Assembly (NCBI GenBank): GCA_000981645.1
Contig: LAQC01000035.1
Location: 1-48,608, forward strand
Origin: Cryomorphaceae bacterium ASP10-05a
GTDB taxonomy: Bacteria; Bacteroidota; Bacteroidia; Flavobacteriales_D; Sanyastnellaceae
Length of the DNA stretch: 48,608 bases
Direction of reading: 5' to 3'
Shown: piece after piece, positions 1 to 9,695 of the stretch
Numbering within the stretch: position 1 is the first letter of the stretch
Layout: each line of letters opens with the position of its first letter
Translations under genes and position numbers: made by a program
Notes under the pieces: generated by a model
What the model was told of the DNA's origin: nothing
The model's database searches: none
The model's input: the letters and a program-made list of their open reading frames with translations, nothing else

Positions 1-1
1 C

Positions 2-496
2 GGACATCTATTTATAGGAACCACCACTGGTATGCTTATTTATAACTTAGACTCGCCTGAAAACCCGACTTTCGTTAGTGACTATCCACATGTAAACTCA
101 TGTGACCCTGTAGTGGTTTCTGGTAACAAAGCCTATGTAACGTTAAGAATTGGAAACAGGTGCCAGGGAGACATTAACGAATTAGTAATAATAGATATCA
201 GTGACTTAACTAATCCTACTGAAATAGCTACTTATCAAATGACTAACCCTCATGGGCTAGGAATAGATGGAAATACGCTTTTCTTGTGTGACGGTTCAGA
301 TGGGTTAAAAGTTTTTGACAGAACCGATGATTATGACTTAGGAAATAACATGATTAGCCATTTCCAAGAAATCAACACGTATGACGTAATTCCATACAAT
401 GACAATCTTATTATGTCTTCTGGAGAAGGCATCTACCAGTATGACTACTCCGATATTTCTAACATTACTGAGATCAGTTTAATTCCAGTTCAATAA
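2..496 (+). CDS. LVIVD-repeat-like surface protein, C-terminal part (gene truncated by window start)
   Basis: Frame is open upstream of the listed ATG at 32 back to base 2 (GHLFIGTTTG-M...). Repeats of the form LxIYNLDSPENPTFVSDY and LVIIDISDLTNPTEIATY match the LVIVD beta-propeller style. Confidence 0.75.
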   Translation, partial: GHLFIGTTTGMLIYNLDSPENPTFVSDYPHVNSCDPVVVSGNKAYVTLRIGNRCQGDINELVIIDISDLTNPTEIATYQMTNPHGLGIDGNTLFLCDGSDGLKVFDRTDDYDLGNNMISHFQEINTYDVIPYNDNLIMSSGEGIYQYDYSDISNITEISLIPVQ

Positions 497-507
497 TTTA
501 AATTCAC

Positions 508-1245
508 ATGAAAGTTAGCATTTCCCTATTTATTCTTCTGCTTTGCAATGCTTATTGCAACGCTCAACAAACAGATGTAGTCACCCTAAAAGATGGCTCC
601 ATTTTCAAAGGCATCATCTCTGAATATGTACCCGATGGAAAATTAATTATGGTCTTATCTGATGGCAGGTCTAAAGAGTTAAACTCCTCAGATGTACAGT
701 CTTTAGATGACGGCTCTAGCAAAGTATTCGTCAGTAAAGAGAAAGGATTTTATCATGGCAGTACCATCGGTTTTTTGTTAGGAAACGGAGCTTATCAAAA
801 CGATGTTAACTTTCAGTACAACATGGTTAATGGGTACAAGTGGAATAATTTTTATGTAGGATTAGGGACTGGAATAGAAACTACTCGACAGCAATTATTA
901 ACTCCGTTCTATGGTGATCTAATGTATCAGTTCTCGAAAGGAAAAACTTCTCCTTTCGTATCTGTTCAAGTAGGAAGGACTGTTAACTTTGCACATGAGG
1001 AAACCGTCCAGAATTATTACGCAGATAATTTTAAAAGTGGCAATATGGCTGGGTTGAGTTTTGGTATAAAAAATAGTTTTAATTCTAACTTAGCACTTAT
1101 AGTGTCTGCTGGTTACAGGTATTACGACTTAGAAGGAGACTATGATAACCAGTGGTGGAATGGACAGGAATGGTTTACTTACCCTGTAGAAACAAACACC
1201 TACCTCCACCGGTTTAATTTAAAATTAGGGTTGCTTTTTAATTAA
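508..1245 (+). CDS. Outer membrane beta-barrel-like protein with N-terminal 'VVTLKDGSIFKGIISE' LSm-like segment
   Basis: Signal peptide MKVSISLFILLLCNAYCNAQ; N-terminal KDGSIFKGII motif; alternating aromatic beta-strand pattern with terminal LKLGLLFN. Confidence 0.65.
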   Translation: MKVSISLFILLLCNAYCNAQQTDVVTLKDGSIFKGIISEYVPDGKLIMVLSDGRSKELNSSDVQSLDDGSSKVFVSKEKGFYHGSTIGFLLGNGAYQNDVNFQYNMVNGYKWNNFYVGLGTGIETTRQQLLTPFYGDLMYQFSKGKTSPFVSVQVGRTVNFAHEETVQNYYADNFKSGNMAGLSFGIKNSFNSNLALIVSAGYRYYDLEGDYDNQWWNGQEWFTYPVETNTYLHRFNLKLGLLFN

Positions 1246-1252
1246 AATAAAC

Positions 1253-1444
1253 ATGAAAATTATTCAATCTACAGACCTCTGATTACTTATCATGAGCTGT
1301 ACTAAAAAGGAGTCAAAACCTCTAGAAGTTTAGCTTAATGATCTTCTTTCTATCTGTATGGAAGAAAAAACAGAAGCTTTTGAACTAGATGAAAAAAACC
1401 CTTTTATTTACAAAATCACATTTATCTTTACGAACTTCTTTTAA
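1253..1444 (+). pseudogene. Remnant of a small lipoprotein gene
   Basis: In-frame reading from ATG 1253: MKIIQSTDL*LLIMSCTKKESKPLEV*LNDLLSICMEEKTEAFELDEKNPFIYKITFIFTNFF*. It has a lipobox-like LLIMSC but two internal stops. Confidence 0.5.
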
Positions 1445-1477
1445 TAAAAAGAATTATATAAATAACTAACTATAGAT

Positions 1478-2539
1478 ATGGATTTTTTAGACCGCATTTT
1501 ATTTGGAAATTCAATTAAAGATTGGGTCATAGCGATAGGGATTATAATCGTTACCTATGTCGTTACAAAAATTGTATACTGGTTGACCTCAAACATCATT
1601 AAAAAGTTCACAGCCAAGACGAAAACAAACCTCGATGATGTTTTAATCGATAAGCTTGAAAAACCTATTCAATATTCCATCTTAATACTTGGTTATTGGA
1701 TTGCTTTACATTATTTAAATATTGAGAATTCGAGTTTGCTTTTCTACCTCGAAGGAATTGCCTCTTTATCCATAATACTCACCCTTACCTCTATCGCCTC
1801 TAAAATATTTGATGCACTCGTTAAAGAAGTGGTAATTCCTTTAGTAGAAAAAACTGAAGGTGGTGGAGATAATTATATCCTCCCTGTATTATCTAAAGCA
1901 GTAAAAGGTGTGATTTGGACTTTTGGAATCATTATAGGACTCGACAATATTGGATTTGATATTACGGCCATGATTGCAGGGCTTGGGATTGGTGGATTGG
2001 CTTTAGCTTTAGCTGCCCAAGATTCTGTTAAAAATATTTTTGCTGGAGTCATGATTTTCCTGGATAAACCTTTTAAGCTAAAAGACCGGATACAAATCGA
2101 AGGGTTTGATGGTGTTGTAGAGGAGGTTGGTTTAAGAAGTACAAGAATCCGAACTTTAGACGGTCGTATCGTAACCATTCCAAACAGCACGTTTACAGAT
2201 AATAGTGTTGTAAATGTAACTTCTCAACCTGCGTTAAAAGTCGTCTTAAACTTAGGCTTAACTTATGATACCGATGCGTTAGGTATGCAAAAAGCTGTTG
2301 ATATTTTGCGTCAAATTGTTTCGGATAACACAGCTATTTTAGAAGAAGAGTGCTCCGCTGGCTTCAAAGACTTTGGAGATTTCTCTTTAGGGATTCTATT
2401 TATCTATTACGTTAAGCCTGACTCGCATTGGCTAGACTCTCAGAACGACATAAGCAAAGAGGTGCTGAAGCGATTTACAGAAGCAAAACTAGACTTTGCT
2501 TTCCCAACGCAGACATTATTGAATAAAGTGATTCATTAA
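1478..2539 (+). CDS. MscS-family mechanosensitive ion channel
   Basis: GLGIGGLALALAAQDSVKNIFAGVMIFLDKPFKLKDRIQIEGFDGVVEEVGLRSTRIRTLDGRIVTIPNS is the classic MscS TM3/beta-domain signature. Confidence 0.95.
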   Translation: MDFLDRILFGNSIKDWVIAIGIIIVTYVVTKIVYWLTSNIIKKFTAKTKTNLDDVLIDKLEKPIQYSILILGYWIALHYLNIENSSLLFYLEGIASLSIILTLTSIASKIFDALVKEVVIPLVEKTEGGGDNYILPVLSKAVKGVIWTFGIIIGLDNIGFDITAMIAGLGIGGLALALAAQDSVKNIFAGVMIFLDKPFKLKDRIQIEGFDGVVEEVGLRSTRIRTLDGRIVTIPNSTFTDNSVVNVTSQPALKVVLNLGLTYDTDALGMQKAVDILRQIVSDNTAILEEECSAGFKDFGDFSLGILFIYYVKPDSHWLDSQNDISKEVLKRFTEAKLDFAFPTQTLLNKVIH

Positions 2540-2702
2540 AGTACCTTTTTTTCGGTGCCTTCTGTATTTGTAACCAATGGTAAAGGATTTTTGAAGAGTC
2601 AAATATCACATCATAATCGGCTTCAGAAACATATATAAACGTTTATAAAGTATCTATGGGATAGATTGAATGACTCCAAAGATGAAAGCCTAGCTTGTTC
2701 AT
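2540..2702 (-). pseudogene. Short decayed ORF remnant
   Basis: Minus-strand reading MNKLGFHLWSHSIYPIDTL*TFIYVSEADYDVIFDSSKILYHWLQIQKAPKKRYF with one internal stop; the composition looks like coding sequence. Confidence 0.35.
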
Positions 2703-2940
2703 TTAAAGTTTAATTCAAGAAATAAGAAGGAGTTACTATTTTCCTTTTTTTCATTTGCACCTTAATTCAGAACTAGTCAACGGAAGTTCTCTATTTCCAA
2801 TTCCTTCTTCCAAAGATATAAATTTCTCTTTTGTAGCTAAGTATGTTCGTTGGGTCTTTATTAGACTAAGTGAGAATTGATAATGAATCTATTCTAGATG
2901 TGTCTTACTTTTATTGTTTGTATTAAGGTGTAAACTATTC

Positions 2941-3843
2941 ATGAAAAACTCACTCTTACTCTTTTGTCTATTTATACTGATTTTAGCTGTATCGTGCTCT
3001 TCGAGTAAGAGGCTTACTAGTAAGAATCTTATTCAGAAGAGTCCTCCGGGGACAGCTTTATTTGAGGGAAATCTATTGTTAGATGAAACCGAGCTAACCA
3101 ATTTAAGCTGGGGGGAATATTTATTCTGGTTGAATCATAACTATGGTTCTAATTCATCAGAATATTTAAGCTCTTTGCCTGACACAAATGTCTGGCTAAA
3201 TTTAGATTCTTGTTATCATGAAATGAACTGGTTATACCTAAGACATCCAGCTTATTCCGATCACCCTGTAGTAGGAGTTTCTAAAGAACAAGCTAAGAAA
3301 TATTCCAAATGGCGTTCTGACCGTGTGATGGAAATCATCCTAGTCCGTGACGAAAGAATCATCTATCAGCACAAAAGAGAAATCGAAGATTTATTTACGA
3401 TAGAAAAGTATTACACCGACTCTTTAGAGTACATCATAGAAGATGAAAAATTAGAGTATTACCCAGAGTACCGCCTTCCTACCTTAGCAGAAAGAGAAAG
3501 GATTTTGCAAAAGCAAGATTCAATAGCTCGCTCTGATTATAAACAAACGCGAAAAGACTGGAAACCATGGGAAGAGTATTATCTGTCTCAAATTAGAGCT
3601 GACATTCCCTCCGAAATTATCCTTAACCCAACGGCATGGGTCTTTTCCGGTGACTACCTCTCTGAGTTTTACAACCTGCGAGGAAATGTAAGTGAGTTCG
3701 TGGAAGAGGATTCCATTTCTGTGGGCGGTAGCTGGCATGATAGCAAAATAAGAATCTTTGAATGTGACACTTTTCATGTTTCTAAACCAAACGCTTGGAC
3801 CGGCTTCAGAAATGTCTGCGAATGGAAAAAATGGACTCCGTAA
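2941..3843 (+). CDS. Lipoprotein with formylglycine-generating-enzyme-like (SUMF1 / GldJ-GldK-like) domain
   Basis: Lipobox LAVSCSSS; YRLPTLAERERI, RGNVSEFVEEDSISVGGSWHDS and GFRNVCEW motifs of the FGE-sulfatase fold. The start is more likely ATG 2941 than 2914. Confidence 0.75.
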   Translation: MKNSLLLFCLFILILAVSCSSSKRLTSKNLIQKSPPGTALFEGNLLLDETELTNLSWGEYLFWLNHNYGSNSSEYLSSLPDTNVWLNLDSCYHEMNWLYLRHPAYSDHPVVGVSKEQAKKYSKWRSDRVMEIILVRDERIIYQHKREIEDLFTIEKYYTDSLEYIIEDEKLEYYPEYRLPTLAERERILQKQDSIARSDYKQTRKDWKPWEEYYLSQIRADIPSEIILNPTAWVFSGDYLSEFYNLRGNVSEFVEEDSISVGGSWHDSKIRIFECDTFHVSKPNAWTGFRNVCEWKKWTP

Positions 3844-3883
3844 TAAGAGAAGCTAAAGTTGATGGTCAGTCTTAATTTCGCTG

Positions 3884-3891
3884 TACCTTTG
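3884..3891 (+). promoter_or_regulatory. Putative Bacteroidota -7 element TACCTTTG
   Basis: Matches TAnnTTTG, 20 nt upstream of the helicase ATG at 3912. Confidence 0.5.
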
Positions 3892-3911
3892 AATTTTAGA
3901 TTCACATACCC

Positions 3912-5249
3912 ATGTTCCAAGACCTTAATATCAATAAATACCTCCTAAACGCTATAGAAGACTTAGGATTTGAGAAGCCTACACCTATTCAAGCTGAAGC
4001 TTTTCCAGTAATTAAGTCTGGAAAAGATGTGATAGGGATTTCTCAAACGGGAACTGGAAAGACGATGGCCTATATGATGCCCATCCTAAACGACCTGAAA
4101 TTTAGTAGTCAAGTCAATCCTAGAGTTCTAGTCCTTGTGCCTACCAGAGAACTCGTAGCTCAAGTGGTAGAAAACATAGAAGAGTACTCCAAGTACATTA
4201 CGCTTCGAGTAGTAGGAGTTTATGGAGGAACCAATATAAATACTCAAGCACAATCTGTAATGCAGGGCTGTGATATAGTTGTAGGAACGCCAGGAAGGCT
4301 TTACGACTTAACGCTGAATAATTCTCTTTCTCTTAAGGCTATAAAAAAACTAGTGATAGATGAAGTGGATGTAATGCTCGATTTAGGTTTTAGATTTCAG
4401 CTTACAAACATCTTTGAATTACTACCAGTAAAAAGACAAAACATAATGTTCTCTGCCACTATGACTGAGGATGTAGAGGAGTTAATAGCGGATTTCTTTG
4501 AGGAGACGCATAAGATTGCAATTGCCATCAGCGGAACACCGCTCGAAAACATTCAGCAGGTATGCTATTCCGTATGGAATTTTTACACCAAGGTTAATTT
4601 ATTAGCTCATTTACTTAGAAATAAAAAGGAGTATACCAAGGTTCTTATATTTATAGATAGTAAAGCCAAAGCAGACAGACTTCATTCTAACCTAGATGAA
4701 GTGCATTACATTAAATCTGGAGTAGTACATTCTAATAAATCTCAAAATTACAGGTTCAAGTCTATCGAGGATTTTGATTCTGGTAGAAGCAGAGTATTAA
4801 TAGCCACGGATGTTATGGCTAGAGGGTTGGATTTAGACCAGATCACTCATGTAATCTGTTTTGATACACCTGAGTATCCTGAAAACTACATGCACAGGAT
4901 AGGAAGAACTGGAAGAGCAGAGCATGAAGGAAAATCTATTCTACTTTATACTGAAAAAGAAAAAAGGTACAAGGATGACATAGAAGAGTTAATGAAAGTA
5001 ACCATTGAAGAGATTCCATTTCCAGAAGAAGAGGTAGAGATCAATCATAAGTTAACTCCAGAAGAGCGACCTAAAGTAAAGGAACTAAACACCAGAGTAA
5101 AAAGAACTGTTGGTGGGGCTTCCACTCATGAAAGGAGTGAAAAGAACAGTAAAACACCTATGGGTGGTTCTTACAGAAGAAAGCTAGCTGAGAAATATAA
5201 AAAGCCTAAAACCAGAGGGGATAAAAATCAGAATAAGAAGAAGGGTTAA
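3912..5249 (+). CDS. DEAD-box ATP-dependent RNA helicase (DEVD variant)
   Basis: Motifs SQTGTGKT, PTRELVAQ, GTPGRLYD, VIDEVD, SATM, HRIGRTGRAEHEG; basic C-terminal tail. Confidence 0.95.
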   Translation: MFQDLNINKYLLNAIEDLGFEKPTPIQAEAFPVIKSGKDVIGISQTGTGKTMAYMMPILNDLKFSSQVNPRVLVLVPTRELVAQVVENIEEYSKYITLRVVGVYGGTNINTQAQSVMQGCDIVVGTPGRLYDLTLNNSLSLKAIKKLVIDEVDVMLDLGFRFQLTNIFELLPVKRQNIMFSATMTEDVEELIADFFEETHKIAIAISGTPLENIQQVCYSVWNFYTKVNLLAHLLRNKKEYTKVLIFIDSKAKADRLHSNLDEVHYIKSGVVHSNKSQNYRFKSIEDFDSGRSRVLIATDVMARGLDLDQITHVICFDTPEYPENYMHRIGRTGRAEHEGKSILLYTEKEKRYKDDIEELMKVTIEEIPFPEEEVEINHKLTPEERPKVKELNTRVKRTVGGASTHERSEKNSKTPMGGSYRRKLAEKYKKPKTRGDKNQNKKKG

Positions 5250-5511
5250 ATACGATTGACAACCTTCAGGACTAACCTATTTCAATTATTGTCCTGGAAC
5301 TCTGGTATCCATAAAGAATACTGAATTACTATCATTCATAAAATCAGCTATTTAAAGAGGCTTACTTAAAACTAAAAAAATAAATTCAGCCGAATATTCC
5401 AAAACACGCTCATTAAATAATCACCCTGAAGAGGTTCGTCATGATGATTTCGGATACCTTAAAAAAACATAGAGTGATTGATTGAAGTTAGAAAGACAAG
5501 CCATGCTGGTT

Positions 5512-6168
5512 TTACTTCAACTCAGCGAGAATAGTCTCTATTCCACTTACCTTATCATCTATATTCACCTTTACATCTGTACCAATAGGTAAGAATATAT
5601 CTACTCGTGAACCAAACTTTATGAATCCGAATTCCTTACCCTGAAGCACTGTATCTCCTTTATCTGCATAATGACAGATTCTTCTAGCTACGGCTCCTGC
5701 TATTTGTCTGACTAATATCTCTCTTCCTTTCTCGTCCTTTATTACTAAAGTAGTTCTCTCGTTATCAGTAGATGATTTAGGATGCCACGCCACTAAGAAT
5801 AATCCCGCGTGGTATTTAAAGTATTGTACTATTCCAGAAATTGGATTCCAATTTACATGTACATTAAGTGGAGACATGAAAATAGACACTTGTATTCTTT
5901 TATCCTTGAAATATTCTGTCTCTTCAGTTTCTTCTATCACAACCACTTTTCCGTCTGCCGGACAGATTACCTGATCCAACTTAGCAGTTAAAGCACGGGT
6001 AGGCACTCTAAAAAACTGGATGACCAATCCAAACATAATGATCGATAACACTATTAAGATAACAGTTAACCATGAAGGTGCTGCGAAGGCGTAACTGAGT
6101 AACGGTGGAATCGATAATAAGAAATAGGCTATTAAAACAATTCTTTTACCCTCTCTGTGGAATTTCAT
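5512..6168 (-). CDS. psd: Phosphatidylserine decarboxylase family protein
   Basis: CPADGKVVVIEE, FMSPLNVHVNWNPISG, and the FGSRVDIFLP self-cleavage (GS) motif. Confidence 0.92.
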   Translation of the reverse strand: MKFHREGKRIVLIAYFLLSIPPLLSYAFAAPSWLTVILIVLSIIMFGLVIQFFRVPTRALTAKLDQVICPADGKVVVIEETEETEYFKDKRIQVSIFMSPLNVHVNWNPISGIVQYFKYHAGLFLVAWHPKSSTDNERTTLVIKDEKGREILVRQIAGAVARRICHYADKGDTVLQGKEFGFIKFGSRVDIFLPIGTDVKVNIDDKVSGIETILAELK

Positions 6169-6977
6169 TATGACATGATTTTAACTACGGCAAAAATAAC
6201 AGGAACACTCAATAAGACTCCATCAAATCTGTCTAATATGCCTCCATGCCCCGGCATAAAACTCCCAGAATCTTTAACCCCTTTATTTCTTTTCATTTGA
6301 GATTCAAACAAATCTCCCATAGCTCCTAATATAGAAACAAGCAACGCCAGCACATACCACGATAACCCCGGGATTTCAAACCCAAAATTCAAAAGAAAAA
6401 AGGCTCCTATTAACGCTGAGAAGACTCCTCCCGCTAATCCTTCCCATGTTTTTTTAGGAGAAACTTTAGGCAGTAGTTTATGTCTTCCTAAATACTTACC
6501 AAAGATGTAAGCTCCCGTATCACTTAACCACAAAAGAATAAAAAAAGATAAAACAACTTTATATTCATAATACCCTGATATAAAAGCAAGTAAATAGAGC
6601 ATTATAAATGGCATAGTAACATAAACTTGACTAAATATCACATGAGCCCAATCATTTAAACGAAGCCTTTCTTTGGGAAGTAGAACCGATAGAATGCAGA
6701 AAGAAGTGAACATAATCACTGCTACTAAGGCTAAATCTGCCAGCTGAAATCCTTCTAAACTAAATGCAGAGAATAATAAGATAGAGAGAGCTACCCCTAT
6801 AGATTTTTTGAACTCCGAGACTTTTTCTTGGAGGCTTGAATACTCCCAGTTTCCTATGATTACAATCACTAAAAACAACCAGAAGCATGATGTAGAATTA
6901 AATACAATTCCACTAATCATCACTAGCAAAAAAACTACGCCCGTAAGCGCTCTTACTATCACATCATTCATGACCAC
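6168..6977 (-). CDS. cdsA: Phosphatidate cytidylyltransferase
   Basis: SDTGAYIFGKYLGRHKLLPKVSPKKTWEGLAGG...GDLFESQMKRNKGVKDSGSFMPGHGGILDRFDG signature. Confidence 0.95.
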   Translation of the reverse strand: MVMNDVIVRALTGVVFLLVMISGIVFNSTSCFWLFLVIVIIGNWEYSSLQEKVSEFKKSIGVALSILLFSAFSLEGFQLADLALVAVIMFTSFCILSVLLPKERLRLNDWAHVIFSQVYVTMPFIMLYLLAFISGYYEYKVVLSFFILLWLSDTGAYIFGKYLGRHKLLPKVSPKKTWEGLAGGVFSALIGAFFLLNFGFEIPGLSWYVLALLVSILGAMGDLFESQMKRNKGVKDSGSFMPGHGGILDRFDGVLLSVPVIFAVVKIMS

Positions 6978-7171
6978 GACTCTATTAAATGCTTAGCCCT
7001 AATCACATTGTCTCGTTTCACAAATAACTCGACTTCTCCAATGTGTACATGAGCAGAATCCTTCTGATTGAGAACTAACGCAGCAATCCCATCATTCTGT
7101 AATTGAATTCGAAGCATTTCCACCTTAGGCTCAAAGGTATCTGAATAGACTTTTATCCATTCCTTATCCAT
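6968..7171 (-). CDS. DUF2007-like small protein
   Basis: 67 aa, WIKVYSDTFEPKVEMLRIQLQNDGIAALVLNQKDSAH...VELFVKRDN pattern; lies between ftsH and cdsA. Confidence 0.7.
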   Translation of the reverse strand: MDKEWIKVYSDTFEPKVEMLRIQLQNDGIAALVLNQKDSAHVHIGEVELFVKRDNVIRAKHLIESWS

Positions 7172-9222
7172 TATTCAGCTGGAGAATCTTTAGATGACTC
7201 TTCTTTCGAGTCTTCGTTAGATGGCTCTTCACTAGCATCATCTTCAGTCGCAGGAATATCGTCTTCATCCTCTGGCATATCATTTATAGACTCAGACACT
7301 CTAGCTCCTTCTGGTCTAGCTCCTATAATTTCCTCTAAGTCGTCTTTGAAAATAACTTCTTTCTCAAGTAATTTTTCAGCCAGTTTAGTTAGCTTTTCTT
7401 TATTGCTACGCAATAACTCTATAGCTCTCTGGTATGATGTTTCTATAAGCTTACTTACCTCTTCATCTATAACACGGGCAGTATCCTCACTATATGGTTT
7501 CGTGAACTGATTCTGACCAGATGAGTCATAGTAACTAATATTCCCAATCTTCTCATTCAGTCCATAAACAGTAACCATGGCGTATGCTTGCTTGGTGACT
7601 TTCTCTAAATCACTTAATGCACCAGTAGAAATTTTCCCGAAAATGACCTCTTCAGCTGCCCGACCTCCTAAAGTAGCGCACATCTCATCTAACATTTGTT
7701 CTGTAGTAGTAATCTGCCTCTCCTCTGGCAGATACCATGCCGCTCCTAAACTCTGTCCCCTAGGAACTATAGTTACTTTCACTAAAGGTGATGCATATTT
7801 CAATAACCAACTTACAGTAGCGTGACCGGCTTCATGAAATGCTATCGCTTTTTTCTCTTCTGGAGTAATTATTTTATTCTTCTTCTCTAATCCCCCTATC
7901 ACTCTATCTACAGCGTCTAAGAAATCCTGACGTGTCACTTGCTTTTTATCTTTTCTGGCAGCTATTAATGCCGCTTCATTACAGATGTTAGCTATATCGG
8001 CACCAGAAAATCCTGGAGTTTGCCTAGCCAAGAAATCAACATTAATATTGGCAGATACTTTGATAGGCTTTAAATGAACATCGAAAATTTCTTTTCTTTC
8101 GTTTAAGTCTGGCATATCTACATATATCTGACGATCAAATCTACCAGCTCTCATTAAAGCACTATCTAAAACGTCTGCTCTATTGGTAGCGGCCAAAATA
8201 ATTACACCTGAGTTAGTTCCAAAACCGTCCATCTCAGTCAAGAGTTGGTTTAATGTATTCTCTCTTTCATCATTACTGCCCATACCAGCATTCTTTCCTC
8301 TGGCTCTTCCTATAGCATCTATTTCATCTATAAATATTATAGATGGTGCCTTTTCTTTGGCTTGTTTAAATAGATCTCTTACTCTACTCGCTCCTACTCC
8401 TACAAACATTTCTACAAAATCAGACCCTGATAATGAGAAAAAAGGAACTTGAGCTTCTCCTGCTACCGCTTTCGCTAATAACGTCTTCCCTGTTCCTGGA
8501 GGACCCACTAAAAGTGCTCCTTTTGGAATCTTAGCTCCAAGCTCAGTATATTTTTTAGGATGTTTTAAAAAGGCTACAATCTCTTCTATTTCCTCCTTGG
8601 CTCCTTCTAAACCAGCTACATCATTAAATGTAACGTTAGTTCCTTTTCCTTTCTCAAACAATTTAGCCTTGGATTTCCCAATGTTGAAAATCTGACCTCC
8701 ACCTGGACCATTTCCGCCAAGTCTTCTCATCATGATTATCCATATAGCTATAAATACCCCGATGAATATTAACCAAGTAAACAGTTGCTGCATAGAGTCA
8801 TCAGTCTGAGTATTCTCTAATTCGAACTCTCTGACATTGGCTGCTGCTAATAGCTCTTTTACTGTTTCTTCAGTACCAGAAAGGACACATGTATAATGCG
8901 GCCCTTTTGGTGAGACAGAGCTAAAAAAACCGGTAGATTTGAAATCATCTTTTTTAGACTCAAATGCCGACTCAGTTAATGTGATGAGTGCTATTCGACC
9001 ATCCTGAATAGAAATGGACTTAACCATATTGGAATCTATAAGGTTGGTTAACCCTGGGACTTGACTCAGATTTCTAGCCTCTGACCTAGGACCCATTAAA
9101 TTTATTCCAATAAGTACTACTGCTATAACAGCATAAATCCAATAAAAGCTGAATCCTGATTTTTTCTTAGGATCTAATGGATTTTTTCTCTTTTTAGGAG
9201 ACTTATTCTCTTTTTCTGACAT
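7171..9222 (-). CDS. ftsH: ATP-dependent zinc metalloprotease FtsH
   Basis: GPPGTGKTLLAKAVAGEA, SGSDFVEMFVGVGASRVRDLF, and the HEAGH zinc site. Confidence 0.98.
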   Translation of the reverse strand: MSEKENKSPKKRKNPLDPKKKSGFSFYWIYAVIAVVLIGINLMGPRSEARNLSQVPGLTNLIDSNMVKSISIQDGRIALITLTESAFESKKDDFKSTGFFSSVSPKGPHYTCVLSGTEETVKELLAAANVREFELENTQTDDSMQQLFTWLIFIGVFIAIWIIMMRRLGGNGPGGGQIFNIGKSKAKLFEKGKGTNVTFNDVAGLEGAKEEIEEIVAFLKHPKKYTELGAKIPKGALLVGPPGTGKTLLAKAVAGEAQVPFFSLSGSDFVEMFVGVGASRVRDLFKQAKEKAPSIIFIDEIDAIGRARGKNAGMGSNDERENTLNQLLTEMDGFGTNSGVIILAATNRADVLDSALMRAGRFDRQIYVDMPDLNERKEIFDVHLKPIKVSANINVDFLARQTPGFSGADIANICNEAALIAARKDKKQVTRQDFLDAVDRVIGGLEKKNKIITPEEKKAIAFHEAGHATVSWLLKYASPLVKVTIVPRGQSLGAAWYLPEERQITTTEQMLDEMCATLGGRAAEEVIFGKISTGALSDLEKVTKQAYAMVTVYGLNEKIGNISYYDSSGQNQFTKPYSEDTARVIDEEVSKLIETSYQRAIELLRSNKEKLTKLAEKLLEKEVIFKDDLEEIIGARPEGARVSESINDMPEDEDDIPATEDDASEEPSNEDSKEESSKDSPAE

Positions 9223-9233
9223 ATAATGTTTTA

Positions 9234-9593
9234 TTATACTAATTCTTTTATTCTCTCTATTTTAGCATCTGCCCAAAGGTCTTCTAAAGCATAAAAATCT
9301 CTAGACTCCTCCGTAAAAATGTGCACTACTAGCTCAGAGTAATCCATTAAAATCCATTCAGCATTGTTTTTCCCTTCTACATGCCAAGGCCTATCATCCA
9401 GGCCTAATTCTGTTTCTTTAGAAACCGAATCTGCGATGGATTTAGCATTGGTACTCGATCTACCAGTGCATATAACAAAATAATCGCTTACTGAACTATC
9501 TGTTTCCCTTAAATCTAATATGGAGATGTTCTCTCCTTTAACGTCTTGAATCCCCTTAATAACGAGGTCCAATAATGATATACTTTGTGTCAA
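9234..9593 (-). CDS. rsfS: Ribosome silencing factor
   Basis: DLRETDSSVSDYFVICTGRSSTNAKSIAD...WILMDYSELVVHIFTEESRDFYALEDLWADA (Iojap/RsfS). Confidence 0.93.
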   Translation of the reverse strand: MTQSISLLDLVIKGIQDVKGENISILDLRETDSSVSDYFVICTGRSSTNAKSIADSVSKETELGLDDRPWHVEGKNNAEWILMDYSELVVHIFTEESRDFYALEDLWADAKIERIKELV

Positions 9594-9695
9594 TGTATTC
9601 CTACGCTTTAAATGAGTAATAATCTAACAAATGTAATATTTTTACCTCCTAATGTGACGTCTAAAAGTCACCTAATAATCAAGGCAATTAAGCGC

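Noticed and set aside
32-496. ATG at 32 as a true start
   Set aside because: The frame is open to the left edge and the product begins mid-repeat, so the gene is truncated by the window.
1873-2190. Minus-strand 105-aa ORF within the MscS gene
   Set aside because: Shadow ORF of a strongly supported MscS coding region; biased composition with no recognisable domain.
2703-2913. Minus-strand open stretch FSLSLIKTQRTYLATKEKFISLEEGIGNRELPLTSSELRCK
   Set aside because: Only ~40 codons without a recognisable motif; could be chance in this composition, so not called as a remnant.
7577-8452. Plus-strand ORFs of 82 and 89 aa within ftsH
   Set aside because: Antisense shadows of the well-supported ftsH CDS.
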